Origin: an uncultured Lachnospiraceae bacterium
GTDB lineage: Bacteria > Bacillota > Clostridia > Lachnospirales > Lachnospiraceae
Length of the DNA stretch: 64,000 nt
NCBI GenBank assembly: GCA_900549665.1
Contig: URPH01000011.1
Coordinates: 14,555 to 78,554 of the forward strand
Direction of reading: 5' to 3'
A program made the translations under genes and the position numbers. A model generated the notes under the pieces. The model saw only the letters and a list, made by a program, of their open reading frames with translations, did not search any database and was not told where the DNA came from. How positions within the stretch are numbered: position 1 is the first letter of the stretch; every line of letters starts with the position of its first letter. Shown piece after piece: positions 1 through 8,275 of this stretch.

Positions 1-629
1 CAAACCGGACGGAGACTGTCATGTATACCGATGACCGCACCACCTATCAGGATGGATTTTTCTATCAGCCCATTACCGATGATATCAAAGAACGCATTTA
101 CGGACTGTCCTATAAGACGGATTGTACCATTCCCTATGAGGATCTCCGTTATATTTCTGTCAAGTATTATGATTTTGACAATCAGGTACAAACTGGTGAG
201 ATCATCTGCAATAAAGCGATTGCTCAGGATCTTGTTGAAATCTTTTATGAGCTCTACTGCAACGAATATCAGATCGATAAAATCCGCCTTGTTGATGAGT
301 ATCAGGCTGATGATGATTTATCCTGCGCGGATAACAACACCTCCTGCTTTAATTTCCGTACAGTTGACGGGACCTCCACTTTGAGCAAGCATGCTCAGGG
401 ACTTGCCATCGATATCAATCCGTTTCAAAACCCCTATGTCACCTATCCCAATGGTAAGGAGCGTATATCACCTGCCGGCAGTGAGCCTTATGCAGACCGT
501 TCAAGCGGCCTTCCCCATATCATCACGGAAAATGATCTCTGCTACCGGTTATTTACTGCCCATGGCTTTACCTGGGGCGGTCACTGGAAAACACTGAAGG
601 ACTACCAGCATTTCCAAAAAGCTCTATAA
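1..629 (+). CDS. M15-family D,D-peptidase-like protein, 5' end outside window
   Basis: Probably a zinc D-Ala-D-Ala carboxypeptidase or endopeptidase of the M15 (VanY-like) group acting on peptidoglycan. Counting from the ATG at 21, the zinc signature is SKHAQGLAIDI (H124 and D131, spaced as HxxxxxxD), followed by GFTWGGHW and the late histidine in DYQHF (H197). The frame stays open through base 3 upstream of that ATG and no secretion signal is present in the visible part, so the N-terminus (probably signal peptide or anchor) most likely lies left of the window. The ATG at 21 does have a GGAG six bases upstream, so an intracellular short form cannot be excluded. Usual M15 catalytic regions end HFE; here it is HFQ. 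Family assignment fairly sure, substrate inferred. Confidence 0.75.
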   Translation, partial: NRTETVMYTDDRTTYQDGFFYQPITDDIKERIYGLSYKTDCTIPYEDLRYISVKYYDFDNQVQTGEIICNKAIAQDLVEIFYELYCNEYQIDKIRLVDEYQADDDLSCADNNTSCFNFRTVDGTSTLSKHAQGLAIDINPFQNPYVTYPNGKERISPAGSEPYADRSSGLPHIITENDLCYRLFTAHGFTWGGHWKTLKDYQHFQKAL

Positions 630-663
630 TATGCGCAATACAGATTATCTGTATCTGTCAATC

Positions 664-897
664 CTACCTTCCGGCCATATCCTGGATCTGTTTGATCAGC
701 TCCAGATCTGACTGCTGTACACGGATATTGGTTGTCACAGGATCCTGTCCCGGATTGGTCACGGTCAGCTCGATGATCGTACCTTCTGTGATACCTCTTC
801 CAAACATAGTCTTAACAAAAGCTACAAACTTGGGATGTGTAGCTTCAAATTTCTTAAATGCAGCTGCAATCTGCATCATTGCTGCGGGATTCATCAT
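664..897 (-). CDS. Small conserved-looking protein, 77 aa, unknown function
   Basis: Begins MMNPAAMMQ and ends IQDMAGR; I do not recognise the family. The ATG at 897 is chosen because AGAGGA stands 7 bases upstream; the longer reading from 975 adds 26 residues that look non-coding. The N-terminal third is a predicted amphipathic helix (MMQIAAAFKKFEATHPKFVAFVKTM, split by one Pro), the rest a polar segment with ELTVTNPG and a C-terminal helix. No membrane segment or signal. It lies 89 bp downstream of coaBC on the same strand and may be the last cistron of that unit. A short dyad (ATACAGAT/ATCTGTAT, about 639-655) between it and the convergent peptidase could end transcription, but it has no clear T-tract. 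Confidence 0.6.
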   Translation of the reverse strand: MMNPAAMMQIAAAFKKFEATHPKFVAFVKTMFGRGITEGTIIELTVTNPGQDPVTTNIRVQQSDLELIKQIQDMAGR

Positions 898-986
898 AAT
901 ATTATCCTCTTTTCTTTGTGTATTTATATAAAATGATATCCGGGTCAAAAGGTAAAAAATCGTTCGTACCTGCACGATAATTCAAA

Positions 987-2183
987 TTAATCCTTCAACC
1001 CAAGTAAATAGCTGAGTATTCTGTCAGCAACCTCTTCCTTAGAAAGAATAGGAAGCTCTTTCACCTCATCCTTTGTGATCAGTGTCACAATATTGGTATC
1101 TGTTCCAAAACCGGCACCTGCCACTTTTAAATTGTTGGCCACAATGACATCCAGATTTTTCTTTTTAAGCTTTACCTTGGAATTTTCAAGCATATCTTTC
1201 GTTTCCATGGAGAAACCGCATAAGATCTGCCCTTCCTTTTTATTTTTGCCAAGATGGGCCAGAATATCATCTGTCCGTTCCAGCGCAATATTCATATCGT
1301 CGCCTGATTTTTTGACCTTATCCTCATAGGTTGTAACCGGGCGATAATCAGCTACAGCGGCAGCCTTGATGATCATATCCATCTTATCCGCTCTTTCCCA
1401 TACCGCATCAGCCATATCCTTCGCGGACACAACCGGCACAACCTCTACCCCCTTGGGAGCCTCCAGGGCAACCGGTCCACTGACAAGCGTTACCTTTGCG
1501 CCGCGCATCCCGGCCTGTTTTGCAATTGCATAACCCATTTTCCCGGTGGAATGGTTGGAAATAAAGCGAACCGGATCTATTTTCTCCCGGGTCGGTCCTG
1601 CTGTTACCAGCACATTGTATCCGGTAAGGTCCTTGGGCGTCAGTGCATCTATGATATTGTCATACAGCTCTTCAACCTCCGGCATCTTTCCTTCACCGGT
1701 ATCTCCGCAGGCAAGATATCCGCTTGCGGGCGTGATCACCTTCATGCCGTATTTCTTTAATATCTGCAGATTATCCTGTGTGATCGGATTTTGATACATT
1801 CTGGTATTCATGGCAGGCGCAAACAGCTTGGGACAGGTTGCTGCCAACAGTGTCGTTGTCAGCATATCATCTGCGATCCCGTGTGCAGCCTTGGCTATGA
1901 CATTGGCGGAAGCCGGTGCTACCAAAAAGACCTCAGCGGCCTTGGCAAGCTCTACATGCTCCACATCATATTGAAAATTGCGGTCAAAGGTATCGATCAG
2001 GCATTTATTGCCTGTCAGCGTTTCAAAAGTGATCGGATTGATAAAATTGGTCGCATTCTGCGTCATGATCACAGTCACATCGGCCTTTTTCTTTTTCAAC
2101 ATACTGCAAAGACCCGCAATCTTGTAGGCTGCGATACTTCCGGTTACTCCAATCACAATTTTTTTATTTTCAAGTTCTATCAT
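987..2183 (-). CDS. coaBC: Bifunctional phosphopantothenoylcysteine decarboxylase / phosphopantothenate-cysteine ligase
   Basis: Carries out steps two and three of coenzyme A synthesis: CTP-dependent coupling of cysteine to 4'-phosphopantothenate (CoaB, C-terminal half) and FMN-dependent decarboxylation to phosphopantetheine (CoaC, N-terminal half). Visible CoaC motifs are GVTGSIAAYK at the start, the substrate clamp APAMNTRMYQNP, and the catalytic cysteine loop ACGDTGEGKM. CoaB begins near residue 188 with LVTAGPTREKIDPVRF and SNHSTGKMG, and has the conserved lysines in DKVKKSGDD. At 398 aa it is full length for the fused bacterial form. It follows coaX on the same strand across 186 bp, fitting a pantothenate-to-CoA unit with the upstream ECF S component. 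Confidence 0.96.
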   Translation of the reverse strand: MIELENKKIVIGVTGSIAAYKIAGLCSMLKKKKADVTVIMTQNATNFINPITFETLTGNKCLIDTFDRNFQYDVEHVELAKAAEVFLVAPASANVIAKAAHGIADDMLTTTLLAATCPKLFAPAMNTRMYQNPITQDNLQILKKYGMKVITPASGYLACGDTGEGKMPEVEELYDNIIDALTPKDLTGYNVLVTAGPTREKIDPVRFISNHSTGKMGYAIAKQAGMRGAKVTLVSGPVALEAPKGVEVVPVVSAKDMADAVWERADKMDMIIKAAAVADYRPVTTYEDKVKKSGDDMNIALERTDDILAHLGKNKKEGQILCGFSMETKDMLENSKVKLKKKNLDVIVANNLKVAGAGFGTDTNIVTLITKDEVKELPILSKEEVADRILSYLLGLKD

Positions 2184-2369
2184 ATGCGCTTTCTTCCTTT
2201 ACACACGTTAAATCTACACAAAATATTTGAAGCTGTAACTACCTGAGCCGATGATGTATCTGATAATGAATCTGACGATCAATATCGGAATCCATCCGAC
2301 AATTTATTGATAGCTGCATCGGTGTGTTATCCCACACCTCATTACTATCCTACAGTATTGACCACACTT

Positions 2370-3143
2370 TTATTTTTGATTTTTATCATAGATCAGAGAC
2401 AGACCAATCAGTGTCAGCTCATTATCCACCTTTATATCATGCTTACACTGGGGGATGATCTTGGAAGCAAGTCCACCGGTCGCTATAACCGGACTTTCAT
2501 ATCCCAGTTCCTCGTTGATCCTGTCGATAATACCGTCAATGGATGATGCCTGACTGTAAATGATACCGCTCTTCATACAATCAACTGTATTTTTACCGAG
2601 GATTTTCTTTGGTGAATCCAGACTGATCTTGGGAAGCTGCGAGGTACGGTTTACAAGTGAATCCAGGGATACCCGCACACCCGGGATAATCATTCCCCCG
2701 ATATAATTGCGGTTTGGATCCAGTACACTGATCGTCGTAGCCGTGCCCATATCAATCATAATCAGAGGAGCACCGTACAGATGCAGACCTGCTACTGCAT
2801 TTACTATAAGATCTGCACCAACCTGTGCCGGATTATCCATCAGAATATTAAGACCTGTCTTAACTCCCGGTCCCACGATCATACATTCCAGACCAAAAAG
2901 CTTGTGAATCGCCATCTGCAGAGTACGGTTGATCGGTGGAACAACCGAAGAAATAATGCATCCGGTCACATTCTTTTTTTCTATATGATACAATTCAAAC
3001 AATACGTTGAGCGTTGCAGCATATTCAAGCTCGGTCTTTAACGTATCGGTTGCAATTCTTTCGAAAAACATAATTTTTTCATTTTGAATACAACCAACAA
3101 CAATATTGGTGTTTCCGACATCAATGGCTAAAATCATATCCAT
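2370..3143 (-). CDS. coaX: Type III pantothenate kinase
   Basis: Phosphorylates pantothenate to 4'-phosphopantothenate, the first step of CoA synthesis; type III enzymes need a monovalent cation and are not inhibited by CoA. Seen: the ASKHA-fold phosphate loop LAIDVGNTNIVVG at residues 4-16, GPGVKTG, the second nucleotide motif IDMGTATTISVLD with GGMIIPGV, and the late ATGGLAS. Length 257 aa is typical. Start supported by a GAGGA-type site just upstream. It stands between the candidate pantothenate importer (63 bp upstream) and coaBC (186 bp downstream), all on the minus strand. The 186-bp spacer contains only short frames I cannot support. Confidence 0.95.
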   Translation of the reverse strand: MDMILAIDVGNTNIVVGCIQNEKIMFFERIATDTLKTELEYAATLNVLFELYHIEKKNVTGCIISSVVPPINRTLQMAIHKLFGLECMIVGPGVKTGLNILMDNPAQVGADLIVNAVAGLHLYGAPLIMIDMGTATTISVLDPNRNYIGGMIIPGVRVSLDSLVNRTSQLPKISLDSPKKILGKNTVDCMKSGIIYSQASSIDGIIDRINEELGYESPVIATGGLASKIIPQCKHDIKVDNELTLIGLSLIYDKNQK

Positions 3144-3206
3144 GCTCCTCTAATTTGTGTGTTATATTATGCCAAAGCCAACAGCCCGGCAGATATAGGT
3201 AAAATC

Positions 3207-3815
3207 CTATCTTTTCAATGCTTTATGCAAAGCCAGTGAAATGGCTCCGGCTAAAATACAGCATGATACGGCTTCAATCAGTCCCTGAATGCCGACCAGT
3301 GCAATGATAAAGGAAATCGGGTTGGATACGCCAAGTTTATCCACCAGTCCCTGTATGTAATCGGATGAGTAAAAGAAAATAACAATACATCCCATGAAAA
3401 ACAGAGTATTTAACAACGGACAGCAAATTGCACCGAGAAAATAAGCTGCTTTTCCGGTTTTTAATTTTTTAAACAATTTAAAAAGATATGCTGTACACAG
3501 GCCCTCTAAAAACCGGGGTACCAAAATCGTAAATACCGCAAAAAAAAGGTTCACGCTCATCAGCGTACTCATCATTCCGCTGGCACCGATCAAAGCATTG
3601 TAGAGACTGGTAAAGCCAAATCCCAGACCACATACAATTCCCCCAATCGGTCCAATAATAATGGCACCGATTGCAACCGGTATTGTAACCAATGAAACGC
3701 TTAAAAACGGGGTACGAATCGTACCGAGAGGGGTAGTTCCCATGATGATGGTAATGGCAAGCAGAAGTGCCATTTCTACCATAGTGAGTGTGTCAAGTTT
3801 CTTTTTTGTTTCCAT
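3207..3815 (-). CDS. ECF transporter S component, probably pantothenate-specific
   Basis: Integral membrane substrate-binding subunit of an energy-coupling-factor vitamin importer; about six hydrophobic segments in 202 aa, with a charged N-terminus (METKKKLDTLTMVEMALLLA) and the GPIGGIVCGLGFGFTSL loop typical of S components. It has no ATPase of its own and would share an EcfA1A2T module that is not in this window. Pantothenate is inferred from the immediate downstream coaX and coaBC rather than from a specificity motif; riboflavin, folate or another vitamin is possible. The first gene of its unit, it is preceded by about 175 bases of potentially structured leader. Ribosome site AAAGGAGAAG just before the ATG. 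Confidence 0.82.
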   Translation of the reverse strand: METKKKLDTLTMVEMALLLAITIIMGTTPLGTIRTPFLSVSLVTIPVAIGAIIIGPIGGIVCGLGFGFTSLYNALIGASGMMSTLMSVNLFFAVFTILVPRFLEGLCTAYLFKLFKKLKTGKAAYFLGAICCPLLNTLFFMGCIVIFFYSSDYIQGLVDKLGVSNPISFIIALVGIQGLIEAVSCCILAGAISLALHKALKR

Positions 3816-4008
3816 TTTTCTTCTCCTTTGATAAAACGTCTTTCGACTGTCTTTCTAAAGCGAAACAATCCAGAGAGCACATTGACATAAATGATATGTT
3901 TATATAGATATATGGTTGCCGCCAGACGGTCAGCACCAAAAGATGTTTGCACAGATATATCGATGCATTTTCCTCTGGAATAACGCTCAAATAAAAAATA
4001 TCATAGCA
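3816..4008 (-). promoter_or_regulatory. Candidate promoter and structured leader of the ECF-coaX-coaBC unit
   Basis: The minus strand has an extended -10, TGCTATGAT, at 4000-4008. The roughly 175-base leader that follows contains a perfect 7-bp long-range pair, TCCAGAG (near 3972-3979) with CTCTGGA (near 3868-3875), enclosing about 95 bases. Inside lie a local GGTGC..GACCG/CGGCAACC arm and an ACATA/TATGT hairpin. This is the layout of a multibranched aptamer or attenuator ahead of a vitamin transporter. I tried to match TPP, FMN, cobalamin, THF and preQ1 consensus cores by eye and none fits. Function as riboswitch is inference. Confidence 0.4.
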
Positions 4009-4045
4009 ATACTGATTTGTAAATGATTGTTTTATATTTTGTGCA

Positions 4046-4083
4046 TAAAAAAAGACCATCGGCAACCTGTCGATGGTCTTTTC
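4046..4083 (-). terminator. Intrinsic terminator after rplQ
   Basis: A perfect 10-bp stem (AAGACCATCG at 4052-4061 with CGATGGTCTT at 4071-4080) and a 9-base loop. On the minus strand it is followed by a run of at least seven T (complement of the A-run 4046-4053). It closes the ribosomal cluster about 33 bases past the rplQ stop. A shorter T-run on the plus side could make it weakly bidirectional. Confidence 0.9.
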
Positions 4084-4115
4084 ATCTGCTGTTTGTGTAT
4101 TGGAAAGGTCTTAAA

Positions 4116-4652
4116 TTAAACTAACTCAAGTACAACTTCCATTGCTGCGTCACCTTTACGTTCGCCAATTTTGATGATACGTGTGTAACCACCCTTACGG
4201 TCAACGTATTTGGGAGCAACTTCGTCAAATAATTTTGCCACAAGATCAACTTCTTTTGTATTTTTCTTCTTACCGGCTGCCTGAGAAGGAACCTCGGTAA
4301 CAGGATATAATACTTTTAACATCTGTCTTCTGGCATGAAGTCTGCTGGGAAGATCTTTTTTGATTTCCTTTTCTACTTCATCATATACGGTAACTTTCTT
4401 GCCGTCTTTAACTTCTTTTACTCTCTTGCCGTCAGCATCTTTTCTTGCAACTTTAGCTGTAACCTTAACAGTTTCAAAGTTGTCTTTTTCTTTTACTGCA
4501 AGTGCGATCAGACCTTCTGCGATTTTGCGAACTTCTTTAGCTCTTGCTTCTGTGGTAACGATCTTACCATGATACAGTAAATTGGTTACCTGATTTCTTA
4601 ATAATGCTTTTCTCTGGCTGCTTGTTCTGCCAAGTTTTCTGTATTTTGCCAT
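4116..4652 (-). CDS. rplQ: 50S ribosomal protein L17
   Basis: Large-subunit protein near the tunnel exit. The start is MAKYRKLGRTSSQRKA at 4652 with GGAGG eight bases upstream; the frame extends five codons further but that would swallow the ribosome site. At 178 aa it is about 50 residues longer than the Bacillus or E. coli proteins because of a Lys-rich insertion after residue 60 (DADGKRVKEV, VPSQAAGKKKN), a form I associate with Lachnospiraceae. Last gene of the alpha section, 128 bp below rpoA; a terminator follows. The usual Firmicutes followers (ecfA1-ecfA2-ecfT-truA-rplM-rpsI) are not here. Confidence 0.97.
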   Translation of the reverse strand: MAKYRKLGRTSSQRKALLRNQVTNLLYHGKIVTTEARAKEVRKIAEGLIALAVKEKDNFETVKVTAKVARKDADGKRVKEVKDGKKVTVYDEVEKEIKKDLPSRLHARRQMLKVLYPVTEVPSQAAGKKKNTKEVDLVAKLFDEVAPKYVDRKGGYTRIIKIGERKGDAAMEVVLELV

Positions 4653-4780
4653 TTTTATATCCTCCATTCATGGTGCCACCGGACAACGCTCTTTGGTCTT
4701 AGATATCCGGCAGTTGTTGATTGCCATTCATGAGTGTACATATAAATACTCTTTGGATTTACTTTATATGCCAATCAATT

Positions 4781-5740
4781 TTATTCTTCGCCTGAATTTA
4801 ATTCAAGGCCTAATTCTTTTAACTTAGCCAAAACTTCCTCTAATGACTTACGTCCGAGATTGCGGACCTTCATCATATCATCGGGAGTCTTGTTGGTCAA
4901 TTCCTCTACAGTATTGATATTTGCTCTCTTTAAGCAGTTGTATGAACGAACAGAAAGCTCTAATTCATCAATGCTCATTTCAAGAACCTTTTCCTTCTCA
5001 TCATCTTCTTTTTCAACCATAACTTCTGCGCTCTTAGCGTTTTCGGATAAGTCGATGAAGAGCTTGAGATGCTCGCTAAGTACTTTTGCTGCAAGACTGA
5101 CAGCATCATCCGGATACAGAGTTCCGTTGGTGTATACATCCAATGTTAACTTGTCGTAATCCGTAACCTGACCGACACGGGTATTTTCGACGGTCATATT
5201 TACTCTTTCAACAGGTGTGTAGATGGAATCTACTGCGATAACACCAATGCGTAAACCTTCGCCCTTATTTTTGTCAGCGCTTACATATCCTCTACCGTTT
5301 GTAATGGTAAGTTCCATGTATAACTTGCTGTCTTTACCACCGCTTAATGTAGCGATAACCTGATCTTTGTTGATGATCTCGATGTCTGAATCAACCTGAA
5401 TATCAGATGCTCTTACAACGCCTTCGCCTTCAAACTCAATGTAAGCTGACTTGGGTTCGTTAGATGAACTGGTATTTTTGATTGCAAGACTCTTTAAGTT
5501 CATAATAATCTCTGTCACATCCTCTTTTACTCCGGGGATGGAAGAAAACTCATGTAATACACCATCAATCTTAACCTGGCTTACTGCGGTTCCGGGTAAA
5601 GAAGAAAGCATGATTCTTCTTAAAGAATTACCAAGGGTAATACCATAGCCTCTTTCCAAAGGCTCAACAACAAATTTTCCGTACTTCTTATCTTCTGAGA
5701 TTTCAACAACTTCAATATTCGGTCTCTCAAAATCAAACAC
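4781..5740 (-). CDS. rpoA: RNA polymerase alpha subunit
   Basis: Assembly platform of RNA polymerase. The N-terminal dimerisation domain is recognisable from [20 protein letters not shown], the linker from the acidic EKEDDEKEK around residue 240. The C-terminal domain that contacts UP elements and activators contains [16 protein letters not shown] and [11 protein letters not shown]. 319 aa is standard. Sits 27 bp after rpsD and 128 bp before rplQ; the latter gap contains several small inverted repeats but no obvious terminator. Confidence 0.98.
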   Translation of the reverse strand: MFDFERPNIEVVEISEDKKYGKFVVEPLERGYGITLGNSLRRIMLSSLPGTAVSQVKIDGVLHEFSSIPGVKEDVTEIIMNLKSLAIKNTSSSNEPKSAYIEFEGEGVVRASDIQVDSDIEIINKDQVIATLSGGKDSKLYMELTITNGRGYVSADKNKGEGLRIGVIAVDSIYTPVERVNMTVENTRVGQVTDYDKLTLDVYTNGTLYPDDAVSLAAKVLSEHLKLFIDLSENAKSAEVMVEKEDDEKEKVLEMSIDELELSVRSYNCLKRANINTVEELTNKTPDDMMKVRNLGRKSLEEVLAKLKELGLELNSGEE

Positions 5741-5767
5741 TGCAATACCCTCCTTACAAAACGGTTA

Positions 5768-6361
5768 TTATTTGGAGTATAACTCGACGATAAGCATTTC
5801 GTTTACAGGAACGTCGATCTGTTCACGTGTAGGAAGTGCTTTAACTGTTCCTTTGAGTGCTTCCAAATCCTGCTCTAACCATTCCGGTGAAATTCTGCCG
5901 GCTGTTACTTCAACGATATCTTTGTATCTCTGTAAGCTCTTAGATTTTTCTCTGATTTCAATAACATCTCCTGCTTTTACTAAGTATGAAGGGATGTTTA
6001 CTGACTGACCATTTACCAATACATGCTTGTGATCAACGATCTGTCTTGCTTCTCTTCTTGTTCTGGCAAAACCAAGACGGAAAACAACGTTGTCAAGTCT
6101 TGACTCAAGCATTGTCATAAGGTTATCACCAGTCATACCTTTTTTACGGTCAGCTTTTTTGTAGTAATTTCTGAAAGGTTTTTCCAGTACGCCGTAGATG
6201 AATTTAGCTTTCTGTTTCTCACGTAACTGTAAGCCGTACTCGCTCATCTTCTTGCCTGCTCTTGCAGATTTACGGTTGGATTTTTTGGTATAACCTAAAT
6301 ATGTGGGATCTAAATCTAAAGATCTGCATCTTTTTAATACCGGTGTTTTGTTAACTGCCAT
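5768..6361 (-). CDS. rpsD: 30S ribosomal protein S4
   Basis: Primary 16S-binding protein and a known translational autoregulator in Firmicutes. Contains the S4 RNA-binding domain ([35 protein letters not shown]). Only one cysteine is present near the N-terminus (LKRCRSLD), so this is the zinc-free form. 197 aa is normal. Its place between rpsK and rpoA, instead of a distant solo locus as in Bacillus, is common in Clostridia. Gap to rpsK 109 bp. Start supported by GGAGG before the ATG. Confidence 0.98.
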   Translation of the reverse strand: MAVNKTPVLKRCRSLDLDPTYLGYTKKSNRKSARAGKKMSEYGLQLREKQKAKFIYGVLEKPFRNYYKKADRKKGMTGDNLMTMLESRLDNVVFRLGFARTRREARQIVDHKHVLVNGQSVNIPSYLVKAGDVIEIREKSKSLQRYKDIVEVTAGRISPEWLEQDLEALKGTVKALPTREQIDVPVNEMLIVELYSK

Positions 6362-6470
6362 TTTTAATTATCCTCCTACTATTGTTTACAATGATCATTA
6401 TCCACGTGATATTGTGTGGATTCATCTTCTTCCAATGGTTTTAAGTTTTCAAGTTTATTTATAGTAAAAA

Positions 6471-6869
6471 TTATACACGACGGCGTTTGGGCGGGCGGCA
6501 TCCGTTGTGAGGAACCGGTGTTACGTCTTTGATACTTGTAACTTCCAAACCTGCTGCCTGAAGAGCACGGATTGCTGCTTCACGTCCTGATCCGGGTCCT
6601 TTTACAAAAACATCTACTGTCTTTAATCCATGAATTAATGCTGCCTTTGTTGCAGTCTCTGCTGCCATCTGTGCTGCATATGGAGTAGATTTTCTTGAAC
6701 CTCTAAAACCAAGACCACCTGCACTTGCCCAGCTTAATGCGTTACCTTCTGTATCAGTCAAAGTAACGATTGTATTATTGAAAGATGACTGGATATGTGC
6801 CTGTCCGCGTTCAACGTTTTTCTTAACACGCTTTTTTGTAACTCTTTTAGTTGCTACTTTTTTAGCCAT
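6471..6869 (-). CDS. rpsK: 30S ribosomal protein S11
   Basis: Platform protein of the 30S subunit. Diagnostic stretches are [32 protein letters not shown] and the basic C-terminus CRPPKRRRV. 132 aa; the N-terminus is unusually Lys/Arg/Val-rich ([14 protein letters not shown]). 34 bp below rpsM, 109 bp above rpsD. Confidence 0.98.
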   Translation of the reverse strand: MAKKVATKRVTKKRVKKNVERGQAHIQSSFNNTIVTLTDTEGNALSWASAGGLGFRGSRKSTPYAAQMAAETATKAALIHGLKTVDVFVKGPGSGREAAIRALQAAGLEVTSIKDVTPVPHNGCRPPKRRRV

Positions 6870-6903
6870 TTTAAACTAACCTACTTTCTTGATATGCTTC
6901 TAA

Positions 6904-7272
6904 TTATTTTTTCTTGTTTGCTACGGTTCTCTTAGGACCTTTTCTTGTTCTTGCATTTGTCTTTGTCTTCTGACCACGAACAGGAAGTCCTTTTCTATGA
7001 CGGATACCTCTGTAGCATCCGATTTCCTGTAATCTCTTGATGTTTAAAGCGATTTCTCTTCTTAAATCACCTTCTACAGTCTGTGTTGCGTCAATTACTT
7101 CGCTGATTCTTTTAACTTCTTCATCTGTTAAATCTCTGCAGCGAGTGTCAGGATTAACATTTGCTTCTGCTAAAATACGATTAGAACTTACTCTACCGAT
7201 ACCATAGATGTAAGTTAAACCGATCTCAACACGTTTGTCTCTGGGTAAGTCTACACCTGCAATACGAGCCAT
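6904..7272 (-). CDS. rpsM: 30S ribosomal protein S13
   Basis: Head protein of the 30S contacting P-site tRNA and forming bridge B1. Begins [25 protein letters not shown] and ends with the basic tail [30 protein letters not shown] is the rRNA-binding motif. 122 aa. It has a clear GGAGG site and is preceded by a 268-bp hairpin-rich gap after rpmJ. Confidence 0.98.
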   Translation of the reverse strand: MARIAGVDLPRDKRVEIGLTYIYGIGRVSSNRILAEANVNPDTRCRDLTDEEVKRISEVIDATQTVEGDLRREIALNIKRLQEIGCYRGIRHRKGLPVRGQKTKTNARTRKGPKRTVANKKK

Positions 7273-7540
7273 TTTAAAAATTCCTCCATTTGTTTACTTG
7301 TTGCAATCATAAAATTGCAAGCAGATACTAATTGATTGGGGGATGCACATATCCCCAACCGGGTATATACCCGATCTTTCCGATACTAAAGGTTGTCTTC
7401 TCGGTATCAATAAGTAATCTCCCGTAGGCTCATCTACGTTCAATTATCTTAAATTGTACACATTCCGATGACGGCGGTCTGTGTACATCAGCCGCTTTTT
7501 TGATTCCTAAAAGCTCCACGTCTGGTCTGTTAATTGTGGA
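7273..7540 (-). promoter_or_regulatory. Hairpin-rich rpmJ-rpsM intercistronic region
   Basis: A 268-bp gap where only a few dozen bases are usual. It has at least five inverted repeats: TTGCAAT/ATTGCAA (7301-7320, just before the rpsM ribosome site), TTGGGG/CCCCAA (about 7335-7358), the perfect 14-base palindrome CGGGTATATACCCG (7360-7373), CGTAG/CTACG (about 7424-7439) and GTACACA/TGTGTAC (about 7457-7487). No frame with a ribosome site is present. It could be a ribosomal-protein leader controlling rpsM-rpsK-rpsD, a second promoter region, or a palindromic insertion; sequence alone does not decide. Confidence 0.45.
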
Positions 7541-7654
7541 TTATCCCTGTACCTGTTTGTGCTTGGGATTTTCACAGATAATTCTGATTTTCCCTTTTCT
7601 TTTGATTACTTTGCATTTTTCGCAAATCGGTTTTACTGATGATCTAACTTTCAC
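7541..7654 (-). CDS. rpmJ: 50S ribosomal protein L36 (GTG start)
   Basis: 37-residue zinc-binding large-subunit protein. The initiation codon is GTG at 7654 ([14 protein letters not shown]), with GGAGG seven bases upstream; an in-frame upstream ATG would add 25 unrelated residues. Cys11, Cys14, Cys27 and His32 form the zinc site (C+ form). 114 bp below infA, 268 bp above rpsM. Confidence 0.97.
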   Translation of the reverse strand: MKVRSSVKPICEKCKVIKRKGKIRIICENPKHKQVQG

Positions 7655-7768
7655 GTTAAACCCTCCTTTCACAAAAAGACCATTTTGTATTATAGCATCA
7701 AGGCGCAGCAATAGCAAGCACTTTTTCATAATTCAGTCTGCTTTTTACGGAAGCGCCGCCATAATCTG

Positions 7769-7987
7769 TTATTTATCTCTCCAAATAATACGTCCCTTGG
7801 ATAAATCATAAGGTGATAACTCCAAAGTAACTTTGTCGCCCGGTAAAATACGGATAAAGTTTTGTCTCAACTTACCGCTGATATGGGCCAACACTCTGTG
7901 TCCGTTTTCCAGTTCTACCTGAAACATGGTATTGGGTAATTTCTCAACTACTGTTCCTTCAATTTCGATTACATCTGCTTTTGACAT
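7769..7987 (-). CDS. infA: Translation initiation factor IF-1
   Basis: Single OB-fold factor that occupies the ribosomal A site during initiation. Sequence [19 protein letters not shown] through [11 protein letters not shown], 72 aa. The start at 7987 has GGAGG six bases upstream; the longer in-frame reading (MRRYN...) includes that site and is rejected. One base separates it from the preceding KOW protein gene, so the two are probably translationally coupled. Confidence 0.98.
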   Translation of the reverse strand: MSKADVIEIEGTVVEKLPNTMFQVELENGHRVLAHISGKLRQNFIRILPGDKVTLELSPYDLSKGRIIWRDK

Positions 7988-7988
7988 A

Positions 7989-8264
7989 TTATACCTCCGC
8001 ATTATTCATGTGTTGCCAAAATAGTTTTAATGTTCTTTTTATTTCATGATCATACAACGGATCATTCTTTAGAAGCTTTTTGGTAAGCTCATCTGTCGGA
8101 TATTGTTTGTTAATCCGGACATGTTTTAGGGATTTACGCTTGGGATTGGAAAGCTTTTTGATTTCTCCGTCCACCAGATAAACAAATCCGTTTTCTTCCT
8201 TTATTATGATGTAAGCATGACCTTTATCATGTCCTGCCATTGATATTGCAATGTTACCAGTCAT
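7989..8264 (-). CDS. KOW-domain RNA-binding protein (L14e-like)
   Basis: A 91-aa basic protein whose N-terminal half ([26 protein letters not shown]) is a KOW motif, related to eukaryal/archaeal L14e-type proteins; the same position between map and infA is occupied by a KOW protein in Bacillus and many Clostridia. A role in ribosome assembly or function is inferred from that constant context. C-terminal part is helical and charged. 11 bp after map. Confidence 0.85.
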   Translation of the reverse strand: MTGNIAISMAGHDKGHAYIIIKEENGFVYLVDGEIKKLSNPKRKSLKHVRINKQYPTDELTKKLLKNDPLYDHEIKRTLKLFWQHMNNAEV

Positions 8265-8275
8265 ATCAGTTCCTC

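Noticed and set aside
31..384. Overlapping frames inside the M15 peptidase gene
   Set aside because: Out-of-frame shadows without ribosome sites; the peptidase frame has the zinc motifs.
2184..2369. Hydrophobic short frame (IVGWIPILIVRFIIRY) in the coaX-coaBC spacer
   Set aside because: It is preceded directly by an in-frame stop and has no start codon before the hydrophobic part.
3882..3910. TTGACA-17-TAGATA on the plus strand within the ECF leader
   Set aside because: The -10 matches only three of six positions and nothing downstream on that strand looks like a gene; a short antisense RNA cannot be excluded but is not supported.
3793..4065. 90-codon minus-strand frame upstream of the ECF S component
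   Set aside because: It spans the leader and the rplQ terminator, overlaps the S-component start, and lacks a ribosome site; better explained as untranslated leader.
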